A DNA stretch of 64,000 bases from Stagonosporopsis chrysanthemi (taxonomy: Eukaryota; Ascomycota; Dothideomycetes; Pleosporales; Didymellaceae), in the NCBI GenBank assembly GCA_022560025.1, contig JAFISE010000006.1:186001-250000 (forward strand). The letters are read 5' to 3'. The position numbers and the translations under genes are program-made. Numbering within the stretch: position 1 is the stretch's first letter; each line of letters opens with the position of its first letter. Of this stretch, positions 44,801 to 57,723 are shown in pieces. A model generated the notes under the pieces. That model was not told the DNA's origin and ran no database searches. It was given only the letters and a program-made list of their open reading frames with translations.

Positions 44801-47800
44801 AGACCCTTACGAGCCTTGGCGATTTCTTCGATGGCGATCTCGAATCTGTTGTTATGGATGTTGAGGATAGAAGCGAAGAATGCTCGGTCCGGCGATTGCT
44901 CCTTCATGACACTCAGGTACGAGTCCATGTCAGCGAACTTGCCCAGACCCCAGGCGGCCGTTGCAGCAAGTGGTGCAATCGCTTTCCGGTATTCCTGGCT
45001 GGCATTGGCCCACTTCTCCTTTGACAAGCTTGAAAGCAGATCCCATTCACCCAGGGCGTGCAAACAGCGCATTTTACCCATGGTGATCTCGAACGAATCT
45101 GGCTCTTCGAGCTCTCTGCGCTGGTAAGAATGTAAAGCTTCGTCCCATCGCTGTAGCTTCTCGAACCATGTCTCTTTCAGCTCAACGTCTGTATACCCCT
45201 GGGCTTTTCGCAAGATTCCAAAGGCTGCATCTGTCTGCTGCAGCTGGTTGTTGATGCTAATGAGTGCCTCGACTGCACTTGAGTTCTGCTCGGCATTGAA
45301 CTCGAGTTCCTTGTAATGCAGTGCTTTTGCAAATGCATGACACTTGCCAGCATACATTCCCAGTATTCTCACATCGATGGGCAATGCTTTGTCATCGTGT
45401 TCCATGAATTCGGCCAGATTGAGGAGGATCTGTAGGATCTCGGGAGGAATGTTCGGAGATGTAAGCGCAGCCTCAATCGATCGCACGAGCTCTTCCTGAT
45501 ATTGATCGTATAGTTCAGTCCAACACGAGACGAACGCTGAATTAAACAAGCTTCTGGCGATCGGGTTGTAGATGCTGCCGAGTGGGGTGCAAGCACGCAG
45601 GGCTTGTTGCGGAGATTCTCGAAGGAGCTCCACACTGAATCTGCGCATCCATTCGACCCAGTCCTCCTTAGTAGTCTTTGACGAAGCTTCCCAAGCCGCT
45701 TTCAAATGTTGTTGGTTGACTGCCAGCTTCTTTGTGAGGATCTCGGCAGGGTTGAGGTCTTCGTCATCTTCTCCATATCGCTCATCTGGGCTCAGATCCT
45801 GAGGGAGAGGCTCACCCTTCTGCAACTTGGACACAATACGGCCATAGTTTTCATGAGGGACCTTATTCGCGATCAAGACCTTGTTTACTGTCGGTACAAA
45901 ATGAATATAATCGGGTCCGAGCTGGAAAATCAGCGCGCAGAGAGTCTCGAGAGCCGTCTGCTTGAGAGCCGAATCAGTGCCAGAAAGTACTCGGCAGAGA
46001 GGATGGATGATGCGTGCAGCGAACTCGGAAACATTTACTTGTTTCGAAAGGCGTCCCAGCGTTTCTATCGCCAGTCTCCTGATGTGCTGTGGTTGACCTG
46101 GTTTGTCGAACATCTTGACCATGATGGGTATGATGAGATGCATGTACTCCTCAGCGCTTGATCCGAAGATCAAGAAAGCGTGTAACACCCTCTCAGATGG
46201 CAATCGCTTGCCAGTCGTGTCCGAGTCAAGTACACTTAGCATCAAAGGTAGAACGTCTGCCAGATAGACCTTGAATTCTCCTTCAAGTGACCGTGCGATA
46301 GCTTCGATAAGGGACAAGATCGTTGCTTGCAGCTGGGGATTGTTGCCCCAGTATTCTTTGACGCATGTCAAGATCGAAGGGAGGTAGGGACGGATATGTT
46401 GGCGTACAATGCGCACCAGCTGACTGAGCTGATTGAAATAGCCTTCTGAGCGTCCAGCTGGTGTTGAACGAATGACTTGCAGGAATCCAGGAACAACCTG
46501 GTTGAGGAATGGCACGCATTTGAGTCCCATGGTTGCGTAAATGTTCATGACAGCATCGACAATCGCAGAGTGGAACTGCATCAGAGATGGATCCTTCAAA
46601 AGTCCCATGAGGGTGCTGATAACGATTGTGGGATAATACTCCTCATTGGAGGGCGTGATGCCTTGCATGATGAGCGAGACATCAGTGACAGCCTGTGCCT
46701 CGAGGATGAGCTGCTGATCCGGCGACTGCTCCATGATCTTCTGATATTCGTCAGGATCGAGGGCGCCGAGCGTTCCCATCAGTCTGACGGTCTCTCGTCT
46801 TAGGTCTCCCTCAGGCTCGGTCTTGACAATGCTCATCAGAATATTCATCAATTCCGGATAATCCCTATACGGCTCGATGACATAGCCGGCGTTAGTAGCG
46901 AGCTGTCCAAGAGCTTTTAGCGCAGAGAACCGTTTCGAATCAGAGCTCAAATCCTGCATGAAGTCCAGAATAACTGGCATCAGTTCAGGAATGTACTTGA
47001 TCATGTCCTCGCCACCCACAATAGCAAGGTCTCCAATAGCCTTGAGCGTCGTTGAAGCAACCTCTGGATTTGGGTCTTTCGCCTTTGGCAAGAGCACGGT
47101 AACAATTGGATCAACGAGCGGCTTGATAAGACTGTCGGCCGCGCCAACGAGGCTGCTGATGAGCTTTGCGCTCTCTTCTTTACTCCGTGGACTGTTAGCA
47201 TAATTGACCTCGGTCAGCAGCTGCAACAGAACTTTGCGTAGAGACGGAAACACGTATGCGGGGTTTACTGCCGTCAAACGTCCTATGATGGACATTGCAG
47301 CTTGTCGGATGACAAAGATCTCATCGTTGAGGGCGAGGAAGAGCGTTCGGACGTTGTCAGCCTTCCCAAGATGGCGGTCGAAGCGAGCATCGAGCGCAAG
47401 CAGAACTTCCCAACGGATCTCCCAGTCAACGTCGCCCACGCCAACTGTCAAGAGCTTCTCGATGATATCGCCAACCACTTTGGTAGCGTGGGTGCTAGTC
47501 TGATGTACTATTGGGTCTTTGACGAACAACTGACAACATGTCAGGGCGGCACGCTTACGGATCTCCGGGTTGTCTGCTTCAACATAGCGAATGGCGACAT
47601 CACGGACAAACTCGTTCAAAACGTGTCCGGTGAAGTCAAAACTGCCAAGTGTGTGGAGCGCAAGAGCGATTTCAGCCTCTCGCGCAGGGACAGTGGCAGG
47701 GTCTTGTCGATCTCTTGTCCAAATTTGAGGCGGTTGTGAGACTTGGTAAGGGCTGCCGAGGGGCAGAAAATGCCGTTGCGCAAGGACCTGACTGAGGAGG

Positions 47801-49223
47801 TCCAGTAGCTTTTCTTGAATCATCGGTCGTGACGGCGGCACATAGTGGGCCATGTCGACAAGTGCTTGGAAGAGCGAGTCGCTCAGCCCACAGGAGAAGA
47901 TGGGGTCTAGCAATCGTTCCACGCTCTTCGTGAGAGCCTGTCCAACAGCTGCTGCGATCATACTAAGACACTGGAATATTGGAGCCTCGTTGACCACACT
48001 CTTGTTGCGCGCCTTTGCTGTCAATCCTTCCTGGATGAAGCCGAGGATGCCCTCGAGGTACGGGGAGATGGCCACTCCAACGGCATTAGCAACCTGTCCA
48101 ATAGCAACAAAAGCCTTGTCACGATCGCGGTCCTTCCTTATCAGACCTTGCAGATGCAGCATACACTGGTGGAGGTACTTTGCAGCGAACTCAGTCGGAG
48201 AATAACTGGCAAGGCGAGGTATGATGAGCACAACCTCCCGGCGGACGAGGGTGTCCCTATGCTCGCGATACTTGAGCACCGTCTCAGCCGTCTCCTTGAA
48301 GCGCGCTTCGTTCATGAAGTACGCGCTCTTGTCCAGCAGCTCTTTCATGGTAAGCAAGGACCCATGTATCGCTTCGTTGGTACCAATGTTGAACCCGCGA
48401 AAGATCTCCTCGTACACTTTGCCGAACCACAGCTGGCGCATAGCTGAGTCTCGTGGAGAGATGATCTCGAAGCAAGCACTGATCGCCTCCGCAGCGGACT
48501 CTCTTATGAGCACCTTTGGATCTCGGAGGGCGACCCATATGACCTCGAAGATCTGAGCAATCCACTGGTACATGAGTGTGGGCGAGTTCTTGGCCAGCTC
48601 GCGCAGAATCAGGACAGCAGCGAAACGGCGATTCTCGAGACGCTCCAGCTGGAGCCACTCAAGCGCACCCTTGACCTCAGCCTCGACCAGCTCGGCCGTG
48701 AGGGTGCCGCCGGGCTTCGCAAGGCGACCGAGTGCCTTTGCTGCTACCACCATTGACGTCGTATCCTGGCCGCGCATAACCGCCCGCAGGTACGAAGCGA
48801 AGCGCGTCGTTTTGGTGCCGGCATCGTCGCCGCGGAAGTCGATCAGGGCGTTGAGCGCGTGAATACCGCCGATGCGTTCGTTGGAGTCGCTGCCGCCGAC
48901 AATGAGGCTGGAGATTTTGCCGTAGACCTCGCCGTAGAAGTTGGTGAAGACGGCGGGCGCGAGCTCTGCGCAGAGTCAGTGGGCGAGTGCTATGGCGGGG
49001 GCCCGCGTAAGTGCACTGCTAATGCGGGCTGCTAAAGCTCACCTCGATGCGCAGCCTCGACTGTTTGCCGCAGGTTGTGTGCGCCCTTTTGCCTGATTTC
49101 ATCGTGTCTGCCGGCAAGTCAGCTCTACGGGGCCTCTGTCGCATGCAGCAAGCTCCCTCACCTCGAGCGGAGCTCTTGGACGATGCGGTCCAGCGCCGAC
49201 GACAGGGCGCTCTGCTGCGCCAT
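41813..49223 (-). CDS. TOR: TOR serine/threonine kinase (PIKK family)
   Basis: Five exons? No: four exons were found, 49223-49162, 49107-49043, 48965-42226 and 42169-41813, giving 2407 aa. N-terminal HEAT repeats cover about residues 40-1150, then the FAT domain. The FRB domain (about 1880-1985) has WHEQWHEGLEEASRLYFG with the Ser that rapamycin resistance mutations hit in other species. The kinase has the catalytic loop GLGDRHPSNLMLDR at about 2204 and the DFG in HIDFGDCFE. The last exon supplies the FATC ending LCQHYIGWCSFW. TOR is the kinase of TORC1/TORC2, which links nutrients to growth. An insert rich in Asn, Gly and Met at about 1605-1660 (MMGQNGMNGVNGMTNG) interrupts FAT. There is one TOR gene here, and a second copy elsewhere cannot be excluded. 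Confidence 0.97.
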
Positions 49224-49785
49224 TGTGTCTGCTTCACCTGAAGCGAGCGGCAGTGGAGGAGGGGAGCTGAGGGCCTTCCATAAGAAGGAAGACGTAGCTT
49301 GGTTGTATGTGTGATCTGCGCAGTCGGGCAGTTGCGTGTGTAAAGTTACCCATGCCTGGGGTACGCCCGCCAAGTCTAATTGGGTCCCGCTAGAGCTGTT
49401 CACCGATCGCCCTTTTGGGAACGTGCAACGAAGCACACTCTCGTTACGCACGACGTTTGTCTGCAAGTAGCCGATGATGGGCAGAAGACACTATGGACGA
49501 TTGCAGTTTGACCGTTTGCTGCAGGAATCGAAAGAATTGCGAAAGATTACGAAAAGGTGCTGCCCCATTCGATGCGCCATGAAAGAGTACTTGGATATCA
49601 CATGCCCGTCTATGGAGAAGCAAGACCTACAGTCCCTGACCGACCATCGCCCATCCCAGATACCGGAAAATGTACCCTGCATGCTATGTACCGGTCCAGT
49701 GACGGAGCTCCACAACACGAACAACCTCAACACCAGAGTCGTCCCAATCGTGCTGACTGTGCAACCACACGTGAATTATTGCCGC
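49224..49785. other. Intergenic upstream of TOR
   Basis: TOR promoter and the 3' end of the SEC12 gene, both on the minus strand. A plus-strand frame runs through it into SEC12 antisense, but it shows no protein-like motif. Confidence 0.45.
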
Positions 49786-51771
49786 TCACCCAATCACACC
49801 CTGCGCAGCTGCACCAATGGCGCCTGCAATGTTGCCAAAGAAGATGCTCTTGAGAATTGTCTCACCTTCGCCGACCGCCCACATCCCTGCGTCGCTGAGC
49901 TTCTTCCTCCAGTAGTGCTTCTCCTGCTCACTAAGCTCCTCCCACTGCTTTGCCTTAGCGTGCTTCTTAATCACTTCATCTGTGCTCTCGTGCACCTCTG
50001 TGCTAAGCTTTGCATTGTCGGCGTCGTGGTGGATGATCAACGCTTTCTGCTGAGCAGGCGGGTTGGAAGAAGCGTGGTGCGGCACATGAAGGTGGAGGAG
50101 GTCCTGGATGCGGTGTACAGTCCTCATAGTAGGTGAGTCTGCGTTATTGAGCTCGGCCTGAAGACGCTTCTCCCTGTTCATTTCACCAAAGGTCTTGTGG
50201 TGCATTCCTGCGTTCTGGAGGCTGCTTGGGACGATATGCCTTGTCAAGTTGCCTTGAGGATCAACGAAGGATTGGATCATCAATGCTATCGCGGCAACCA
50301 CCACAGCGATCACGAGATATGTGGCGGCGCTGTACATGTTTCTTGTCCGCGCTGTCTGGAGGACGAAGCGTCCGTTGTATGGTTGTAGCTCAAACGTCTC
50401 GACAGATACGCTATTGCCTAGTGATGTCGACGCCAGACGGAGATACTGTGGTCCCGTCCTGCGGTCTGCTGGCTGGTCTGGGGGAGCGACAGGCTTGTAG
50501 AAAGGCGAGAAAACTGCTTTGGTCATCTGGACCTCGTGTACCTGCTGTGTGTCAGTATTTATTTGGTCAGTTTATCTGAGTGTACACATACGTCGTCATA
50601 GGTAGCAAAGTGGTGGAAAGAGCTTAGAGAGTTTCTTGAGCTGCCGTGGTAATCCATTGAGTACACATGGAGTGAGATGTCGAGCGCCGCGACGGCAATA
50701 GCAATTTGGTATGCTCCTGAAGAGTCAGGGTCTAGGAGTGCAACATCCATATCTGTTGCAGCTTTCACACGTTTAGGTAGAGCTTTTCGCAGTACGACAC
50801 TGCCGGGGCCCTCCTCATACATGTGCAGAAGCAGCAATTCAACCCCTGTCCTGTTGGGCTTGTTGACAAGCAAAAGTAGGTGCTCGGAGGTCAGCCATCG
50901 TATGCACCGCAGTTTGGAGCGTCCACCCTTTTGCCCAGGAGCGAGCATGGGGGCAGAGTACAGTTTCCGGCGTGCATCCTTGGGTTTGGAGTTCGTGATG
51001 CTGACGTTGTGGAGGATCACATCGTAGTCGAGGACGTATGCGAGCTCGAATTGCCCATCTCCCTTGTCGAAGATGTCGAGGTCGTTGGCCTCCTCCCCCT
51101 TTCCTAGCCTGATGCGCTGAATTACATCCTGTGGATCTTGCGGTTTGTTGGAAGTAGCACTGAAGACTACAACCTCATTCTCGTCACCTGCAAGACTGGA
51201 GGCAATCGCGCCAATGCGCCGTGTGGGTGTGCTCGATGGGGTTCTTTGCGGCGGCGACAGGCGGATCAAGCGCTGGTAACCCTCCTTCTTTGCGTTGACA
51301 TCTTTGACGGAGGCAAACAGCTTCGTCTTACTCAAAGACGAGATATCGGCATCTGAGCCTTCGGTCGCAATCTTGCCCTTAGGTAACCGGACCTCAAACG
51401 CGCGGAAGTGCTCGTTGTTGTCCTTTGCGCGGTCCTCCTCGCTGCTATTGACTCCTGCGTAGAGTATGAGGCCGTCCTTGGTTGCAAGATTGGCAAGGCA
51501 GGTCACCGAGTCGTCTGTAGAGGCTTCGATTTCGGCGACAGGCTCGACGTTCGGTGCGCGCGATGTGAAGTCGAAGAGGGTGATCTTGTTCTTAACGCCA
51601 TGGCGTCCTCCGCCGCCTCCGCCTCCTACTGCGAGGACACCAGGTCTGCTAGTTGCAAAGCTTGCAGCAAAGATTGGGTAGGACGCTGCAGCGAATCAAT
51701 AAGCATGTCCTTGTTCGGTTGTTGGACCGCGACAACGTACTTTTGGCCTTGGAGATTGTTGGACGCGACAT
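49786..51771 (-). CDS. SEC12: Sec12, Sar1 guanine-nucleotide exchange factor of the ER
   Basis: Three exons: 51771-51741, 51685-50592 and 50541-49786, giving 626 aa. The N-terminus MSRPTISKAKTSYPIFAASF leads into GVLAVGGGGGGGRHGVKNKI, the Gly-rich potassium-binding loop region of Sec12-type beta-propellers. WD-like blades cover about residues 1-435. One transmembrane helix (about 445-465, YLVIAVVVAAIALMI) places the propeller in the cytosol and about 160 residues in the ER lumen. Sec12 loads Sar1 with GTP to start COPII coat assembly. The lumenal part is His- and Lys-rich and unlike the yeast one, as expected for a variable region. Confidence 0.85.
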
Positions 51772-52588
51772 GATCGAGCTCTGAGCGGCGCGCCGCTACT
51801 CCGAACGTGTGGTATTATTTGTAGAGTGACGTATGCTGAGGAACACCAGCTTGCGGTTTTCAAGGGCAGAGCAGAATCGCAGGATATTGGCAGGCCGAGT
51901 AGGAATAGTTATAGATGTGAAGATGGTCGAGACCTTGCGCATACTCCGAGTTTAGCTTTGTCCACGTTGCGGGATGTAGAGCAAGAGCGCCGGCGCAAGC
52001 GTCATGGTCGGCCCAGCCTTCAACCATGGCGCTGGGGATTGTTCGCTTATCGCCCTACTTTACTAGTGGCTTCGACGTTTGCAACCTAGTTCTCCGAATG
52101 AACTGAAGAAGACCCCGACATCGTGATAGTCACAAATTGTATTGCATCAACAACGTGTCCTTCTATACTCATAGCAATTATTGACTTTCCTCACTTTGCA
52201 GTCGCTTTTCGTCTCCTCGCTTACACAACCTCACCGAGTGCCGGTGACAGCATGCCCGCACTCCCATCACAGCTCAAATCTGCCTTGGCCTCAATCTCAG
52301 CTCCAGCCATCCCCTGTCTATCCTTCTCTTTTCTCCCCGAGCCTCTCACTTCCCTACAAGGATATCCTTCATCTTGGACAAGATACGTACGCCGAATCAA
52401 CCCAACCGCCAAGGCATCCACTGAAACGTCCTTGTCAACAAGAACGCCAGTAAGTAGCCACATAATGCTCGCTAAATGAAGAAAACGGAAATGGGAATCC
52501 AATGCCTTTAGGGAAGAGAAGCTATCTATGTTTGATCACTTGATCATCGATCTTTTTGCCGAAACTCCGAGTATGTGGTCCCACCGCT
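51772..52588. other. Intergenic between SEC12 and the importin gene
   Basis: This region is upstream of SEC12 and downstream of the importin gene. It contains a pyrimidine-rich stretch ahead of a possible small spliced gene on the plus strand (52252-52535), listed separately. No other content is recognised. Confidence 0.4.
52252..52535 (+). CDS. Possible small spliced gene, 73 aa
   Basis: The ATG at 52252 opens 66 codons to a GTAAGT donor at 52450. An acceptor TTTAG at 52507-52511 continues the frame for seven codons and a stop at 52535. The predicted peptide begins MPALPSQLKSALASIS and contains SSWTRYVRRINPTAKAS. A CT-rich leader with the look of a fungal promoter precedes it. No family is recognised. 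Support is limited to the good donor, the leader and the free position between two minus-strand genes. It may be a chance frame. Confidence 0.3.
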
Positions 52589-55500
52589 CTACTGCTGGGG
52601 TACGGGGTTACCATTCGCTGCGGCAGCGGCGGCCTGGGCCTGAGCCTGTGCAATGACGTCGGCCTGGTGAACAGCACCTTGAACGACTTGCTGCTCTTCG
52701 GGGTTGAGGTTCTTTGTGAGGTTCTCATACAGCGCGGGCTGCTCTTGTTGTAGTTCTATTGTATGTTAGCCTTGCTCGATTGCTGTCGACATTGTAGCTT
52801 ACGAAGCAGTGCATGCTTGAACATGCTGTACGGCTCAACCTTGTCGAGAGGAGTCTCGAGAAGGCTCTCCTCCTCAAGTTCGTCATCGTCGTCGTCATCA
52901 TCAACACTGCCGAATTTCTGGGCCTCTTCGTTCAAGAACTCAAGGTAAGCAGCGCTTTCGTCCTTGATCTCCTCTTCGTCAGCTTCGTTGTTCCAATCGG
53001 CCTCCTGTTCCCACTCCTCATCTTCCTCGTCGTCCTCATACTCGTTTGCGAAGTCGAAGTTGTCTTCCCTCTTAGCTTCCTCACGGTTCTTCAGAGCGGC
53101 GGGCAAAGTCTGGAACAATCGCACGACGCCCTGCAGCAGACGTGGCCAACCCTGCTGGACGCTGATAGGCACATTCTGGGCGTTCAATGTAAGAAGTGCG
53201 CAGATAGCCGAAATGCACAGCTTCTTGTCGTGCACTCTTGTGAAGTTGTCAATGCTTGAGAACCACAAGCTGAAAAACTTGTTCGTCCAGCCATTGCCTT
53301 CTAGTACATGAAGTGCAAGAGCGGGGTTATAGTAGATGCTGTTGATGATGACCTCCATGAGATGAATGCGCAGTGACTTGACCTTGGGCTCGTCGTTGGT
53401 CAGTACTTGCATAGCAAGCGCCAAGAACTCCGGAACATAGTCATCGACATGGCCGCGCATGTTCAGCATGATGATCTCAGCAAGCTTGCAGCCGCAGATA
53501 CGGTCGACCCCTCCGACCTTGTCATCTTTGAAGATGGTGCGAACCATGTCGACCATGGCATCGAGGTAAGCGCGGTTCTGCACAAGGGTTTGAGTTCCAT
53601 AGTTGACAAAGTTTTCAAGGGCGGGCAACATATCTATAGTGTGTAAGCAACTTCAGGGAACAATCCCGGGAGATGATCTTACCCTCAAGGTACAACTCAG
53701 CACCAGCCTTGAATGTCCTGTGGATGAGTTCGAACGCCTGCCACATGGTAGGAGAGATGCTCTTGGCAGCAAATGTGCAGCTATCGATGATCTCAAACAC
53801 CTCGTTGTACAGATCTGTGGAAAGGTTAGCATATAATCACCAATAATTGGATCAATGACAATCCATACCGTAGAGCTTGTTTTCAAGCGTGATTGTGATC
53901 ACAGGCATGAGGATAGTCTCGAGGTGCAGGAGGACATCCGGTGTGCTCTCAAGAGTGAGGATCAGGGTACCAATGGTCTGCAATACACCAAGAGCTGTAA
54001 TACTCTTCTCGTCCAAGAAGTCGCCGTACTCGCTATCCTCGCCCTTCTCCTGATTCCTAGATACCAATTCGCGGACAATGCGAAGATAAGTGTCGCGAAG
54101 CTGCTCACTAAGCGCAACGGCGAAAGGAGTGAGCTCTGGCGCAAAGACTTCAACAAAGTCCTCCATAACGTTGGCCAGAGCATCCACGTCCACCTCGTTA
54201 GCCAGCTTGAGGAGCTGCTGCATGACCTGAGGAATGTTGGTCTTCATGTTGGTTCGGATAACGTCGTGGCGGATGAGGGGCTGGAGAGCTAGAGCAGCGG
54301 CCACACGCACGGGAAGGCAAGGGTCGGCCATTGATTCGAGGATGTTGCGGTAGATGATGATGAGGTTGTTGGGATCCTTGAAGTCCAGCTGCTCAAATTT
54401 CTCGAGGGTATCGCAGGCGCGTGCACGGAGGAAGCCTTGAGGGCTGCGGAACTCAGGGAAGACGTGGCGGACGAAGAAGTACTCAACCTGGTCGGCGATC
54501 GGGCTCTTCTTGCCCAGAATGACACCAGAAAGTGTTCCAATCATGCGTAGCGCGCCTTCCTTCTCTCTAGGATTCTTCTCACCGTCTGGCGCAGCCTCAT
54601 ATCGGTTCACGACCTCATTGATGTAGTTCAAGATCGTGAAAGTCTGCTTCCTGCGGCTCTTGGTGAGTGTGACGAGGAAGTTTGTGGCAGCAACATCGGG
54701 GGCCGTGACGTCCTCGTAGAAGTTCAGCTTTCGGTGCAGATACTCCTGTGGCTCCTCATCGAACAGCTCGATGTCCTCATCTGACTGGCACAGAACAGGG
54801 AAGATCAGATGCGAGATGAGGTTGTCTGTGTGCGGCTTAAGCAAAGTCCACATGGACTTCGGCTTGATGCATTCATCCAAAAAGTTCAGTGTGTAGTACA
54901 GGCTGGCTTTGGACAGCCACACCTGCTTTCCAACCCACTTTTCGATCTGTTGAAGGTAGACCTTGAGGATCTCGGGGGCGAAGTTGGCGATGAAGTTCTT
55001 GGCGACCTCGGTGTAATCGACCTCATTGTTCTTACCCAGCGCTGACGGGTTGCCGTACCTGTAGATTTGGTTAGTCAGGCTCATCCGTGATATTTGATTG
55101 GTACGCACCTGACGTAAAGACGGTTCAAGTTTGCATACGACCACTTCTTCGCCTTCCACCAGTGGTTGACCTCGCGCTCGTCAAGGTCCTCGACCATGGA
55201 TGTCTCTGGGGGCTCCTTGCCAACGACAGTCAGGAACAGTGTACACCACCCAACCATGGTCTGTTGTTCGCGGAGGGATGCGGGGAGGTCGAACTGCGTT
55301 CCAGTCAGTGTCTCGCATCGAGATCAAGTCCTCGAAGCGACTTACGTAGATAGCGTGCTTGTACACCTTCAACACTGTGCGGAGAATTTCTCCAGCCTCT
55401 AAGCTTGTCTCGCCAGCCAACGAATTACCAATGTTGAGCAGTTGAGGGAACGACATGGCGACGATCTTGTCGAAATCTGCGCGGTTCTCCCCAGACTTGA

Positions 55501-56083
55501 ATCTGTAGATCTTGCATATCGCCAGCAAGCACTGCACACCGGCAAAGACGGAAGCGATGTCCCCAGCGTTCAACAACTGAATGGTGATGTCGAGAAAGTT
55601 GGGCCATTTCGAGGGGAAGTCGTAGGCGAGGATCTTCTGAAGGGTGGGGATGAGTTGCAGGCGGATCTGCGGCGGCGAGGCAACGAGGACGGGCACGAGG
55701 CGGTCGCGGAACGAGGCCTTCTCTTCCTCTGGGATGGGCTTGGCCTGGCTGTACTCCTCGGCGGGCGACCAGCCCTTGGAGACGCGGTTCTTGAGGTAAA
55801 CGACAGCTGCAGCACGCGTCAGCAATCAGGCCCCGACAGCAAGCAGCCATGCGCTCTTACTCGACAACCGAATAGCAGGCTCCTGCTCCTGCTGCAGAAC
55901 ATTCAGCAGGCCGTCGGTGAAGCCTGGTTGTTCCTCGGCCTATATTTTGTCAGTAGTGCGCCAGCACGCGCCAGGATTATGCGGCACACGCACATGCTTG
56001 AGGTCGAGCTCAGCTTGCTGGCGGATAGCCGCGTTGGGGTCGAGTGTGGCCTGGATGCGGTCACGAAGGCCCGCAGCGTCCAT
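52589..56083 (-). CDS. Importin-7/8-type karyopherin beta (Nmd5/Sxm1-like)
   Basis: Eight exons: 56083-55994, 55939-55861, 55806-55346, 55293-55109, 55058-53869, 53814-53683, 53633-52803 and 52755-52589, giving 1044 aa. All splice phases agree. The N-terminal Ran-binding HEAT repeats start with MDAAGLRDRIQATLDPN, AIRLSTVVYLKNRVSKGW and YDFPSKWPNFLD. Central blocks include HWWKAKKWSYANLNRLYVRY and FFVRHVFPEF. An acidic patch (about 870-960, with runs of Asp and Glu) is typical of the importin-7/8 group. The C-terminus is Ala/Gln-rich. It carries ribosomal proteins, histones and other cargo into the nucleus. Which of the two yeast paralogs is closer cannot be told here. Confidence 0.93.
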
Positions 56084-57723
56084 GCTTGCGGTTATGAATG
56101 CGTGGCGGCGTGCTTGTGCCTCGTGCAGCGCTTCACTGGAGGGCTCGGGGTCGGTGCGCGGTGTGGGCGGTGGGGGTTTGATGTCACGGCGGAGGCCTAA
56201 GCTGCGCGCTTTGCTCCTGCACGGCGAGTTCGGGGGTGGACGGGGGGATAGGAGGGGGGAAACAGCACACTGGGGTGTTTCTCGAAAATCTGCGCCCTTG
56301 CGACTTGCGTCCGGCTTGTGCAGGCGAGGAGAATGTGTCTCTGCCCCTCCAGAAAAGAATCTAGTGGGTCGGAGCGAGGCTATCCCAATCCCGCCTGGTT
56401 ACCGGCTAGGCGTGGGCAGACAGGTTCACAACGTGGCTGGTGCGCCGCGATGCACACCAACAACGCCTGTCACTGGCTTTGGTCTCTGGTACGCCAGATT
56501 GTCATCAACTCTGCTTGACATCTGAGCCGTCTGGAAATGACCGAAAGCAACACATCGACTTTGTTGCCCGTTGCATGCAAGCTGTTGATTGCTGCAGCGC
56601 CGCGCTCGTCTTGCCGCCTCTTTTCCGCTGTTTGAGCTCGAGAATCGTCACGCTTTCTGTCAATTGGAGACTTCCATACAAAAACTCCCATCATGATCTA
56701 CTTTGAGACCAGCACGAAAGGATGGACCGTTGAGGGATTACTCCCACCTGGCCAGTGGATGGTGTTTGCAAAACAAACCTTGCTACTTACCAATGCAGAC
56801 ATGATAATTCGAAGCCAGGTGCGCCGTACACTGGCAAAGGGACTCAATTCCACCACGATCTACGACACACTTCAATGTTGTCTGTGAAAATGGCTCTCCG
56901 ATTGTCGGACTCTGCGCAAAGCGCCACGGTCATTGGAGACGCCCGTCTGACTAAACAGCTGCAGACGACGAGACTTTGCTCAGGCACAACACCAGCATCA
57001 TGAGACATCTAGGTACGTGGCAGCCCATCAGTCGAGAGTAGGACATGTCTTGCAGGTTCCAGAACTTCTGCAATCTACGAGACTCGACAAGCGCTCGAGG
57101 CCCGCACGGCATCTGGCAGCCACCCACGTTGTATCTCCTGCAACCACGGCATATCTCCACATGGGCGTCGAATTTTCGCTGCAGCATACCGCCCACATAA
57201 GCACTCTCGTTTCATAATGGGTACAGCCTCACATCCAGGGCGCAATCTGCCTGACATGCAAGGCTCATTTCACGTGCAGACGTGGTTAAAGCCGGTCGGC
57301 TTCTGGCTCACCTCTGTATCACCACGCACCCCCACCGCGGCCTATCACACATCTGCCATCCAGCCACTGGCTCACACAAACACGTTGGGCTGCCTCATTA
57401 CCGAAGGCTGCAAGAAAGTTCGACTGTCAGTCATGCCGTGCCTGTCACATCACCCCTCGTGTCCACCACGCGCGCTACGTTTCTAAGCTGCATTGATCCT
57501 TGTCTACTGAAAATGCCGTGTCTGTCATGCATCTGCCGACGCATGTCGAAGGATACCGCCGAACACACCCATGTCTGCATGAATATGCACAACCTCAAGC
57601 GTCTAGGGTTTTTTGTGGCTTCCTCAGGCTCCAAAGGCCAAGCTCGGGGTCGACACGCTGTCCCGAAACACGCTCATGGTTCACCAACACCGGCATTTGC
57701 TCGCCGGCTGAAACACGCCCAGT
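56084..57723. other. Intergenic, 1.6 kb, no gene recognised
   Basis: Upstream of the importin gene and downstream of SKI2. Several overlapping plus-strand frames up to 163 codons are His/Cys/Ser-rich, without motifs or coherent splice structure. No RNA gene or repeat was identified. Confidence 0.5.

Noticed and set aside
49474..50136. 220-codon plus-strand open frame
   Set aside because: Its right half is antisense to the SEC12 lumenal domain and it shows no protein-like motif.
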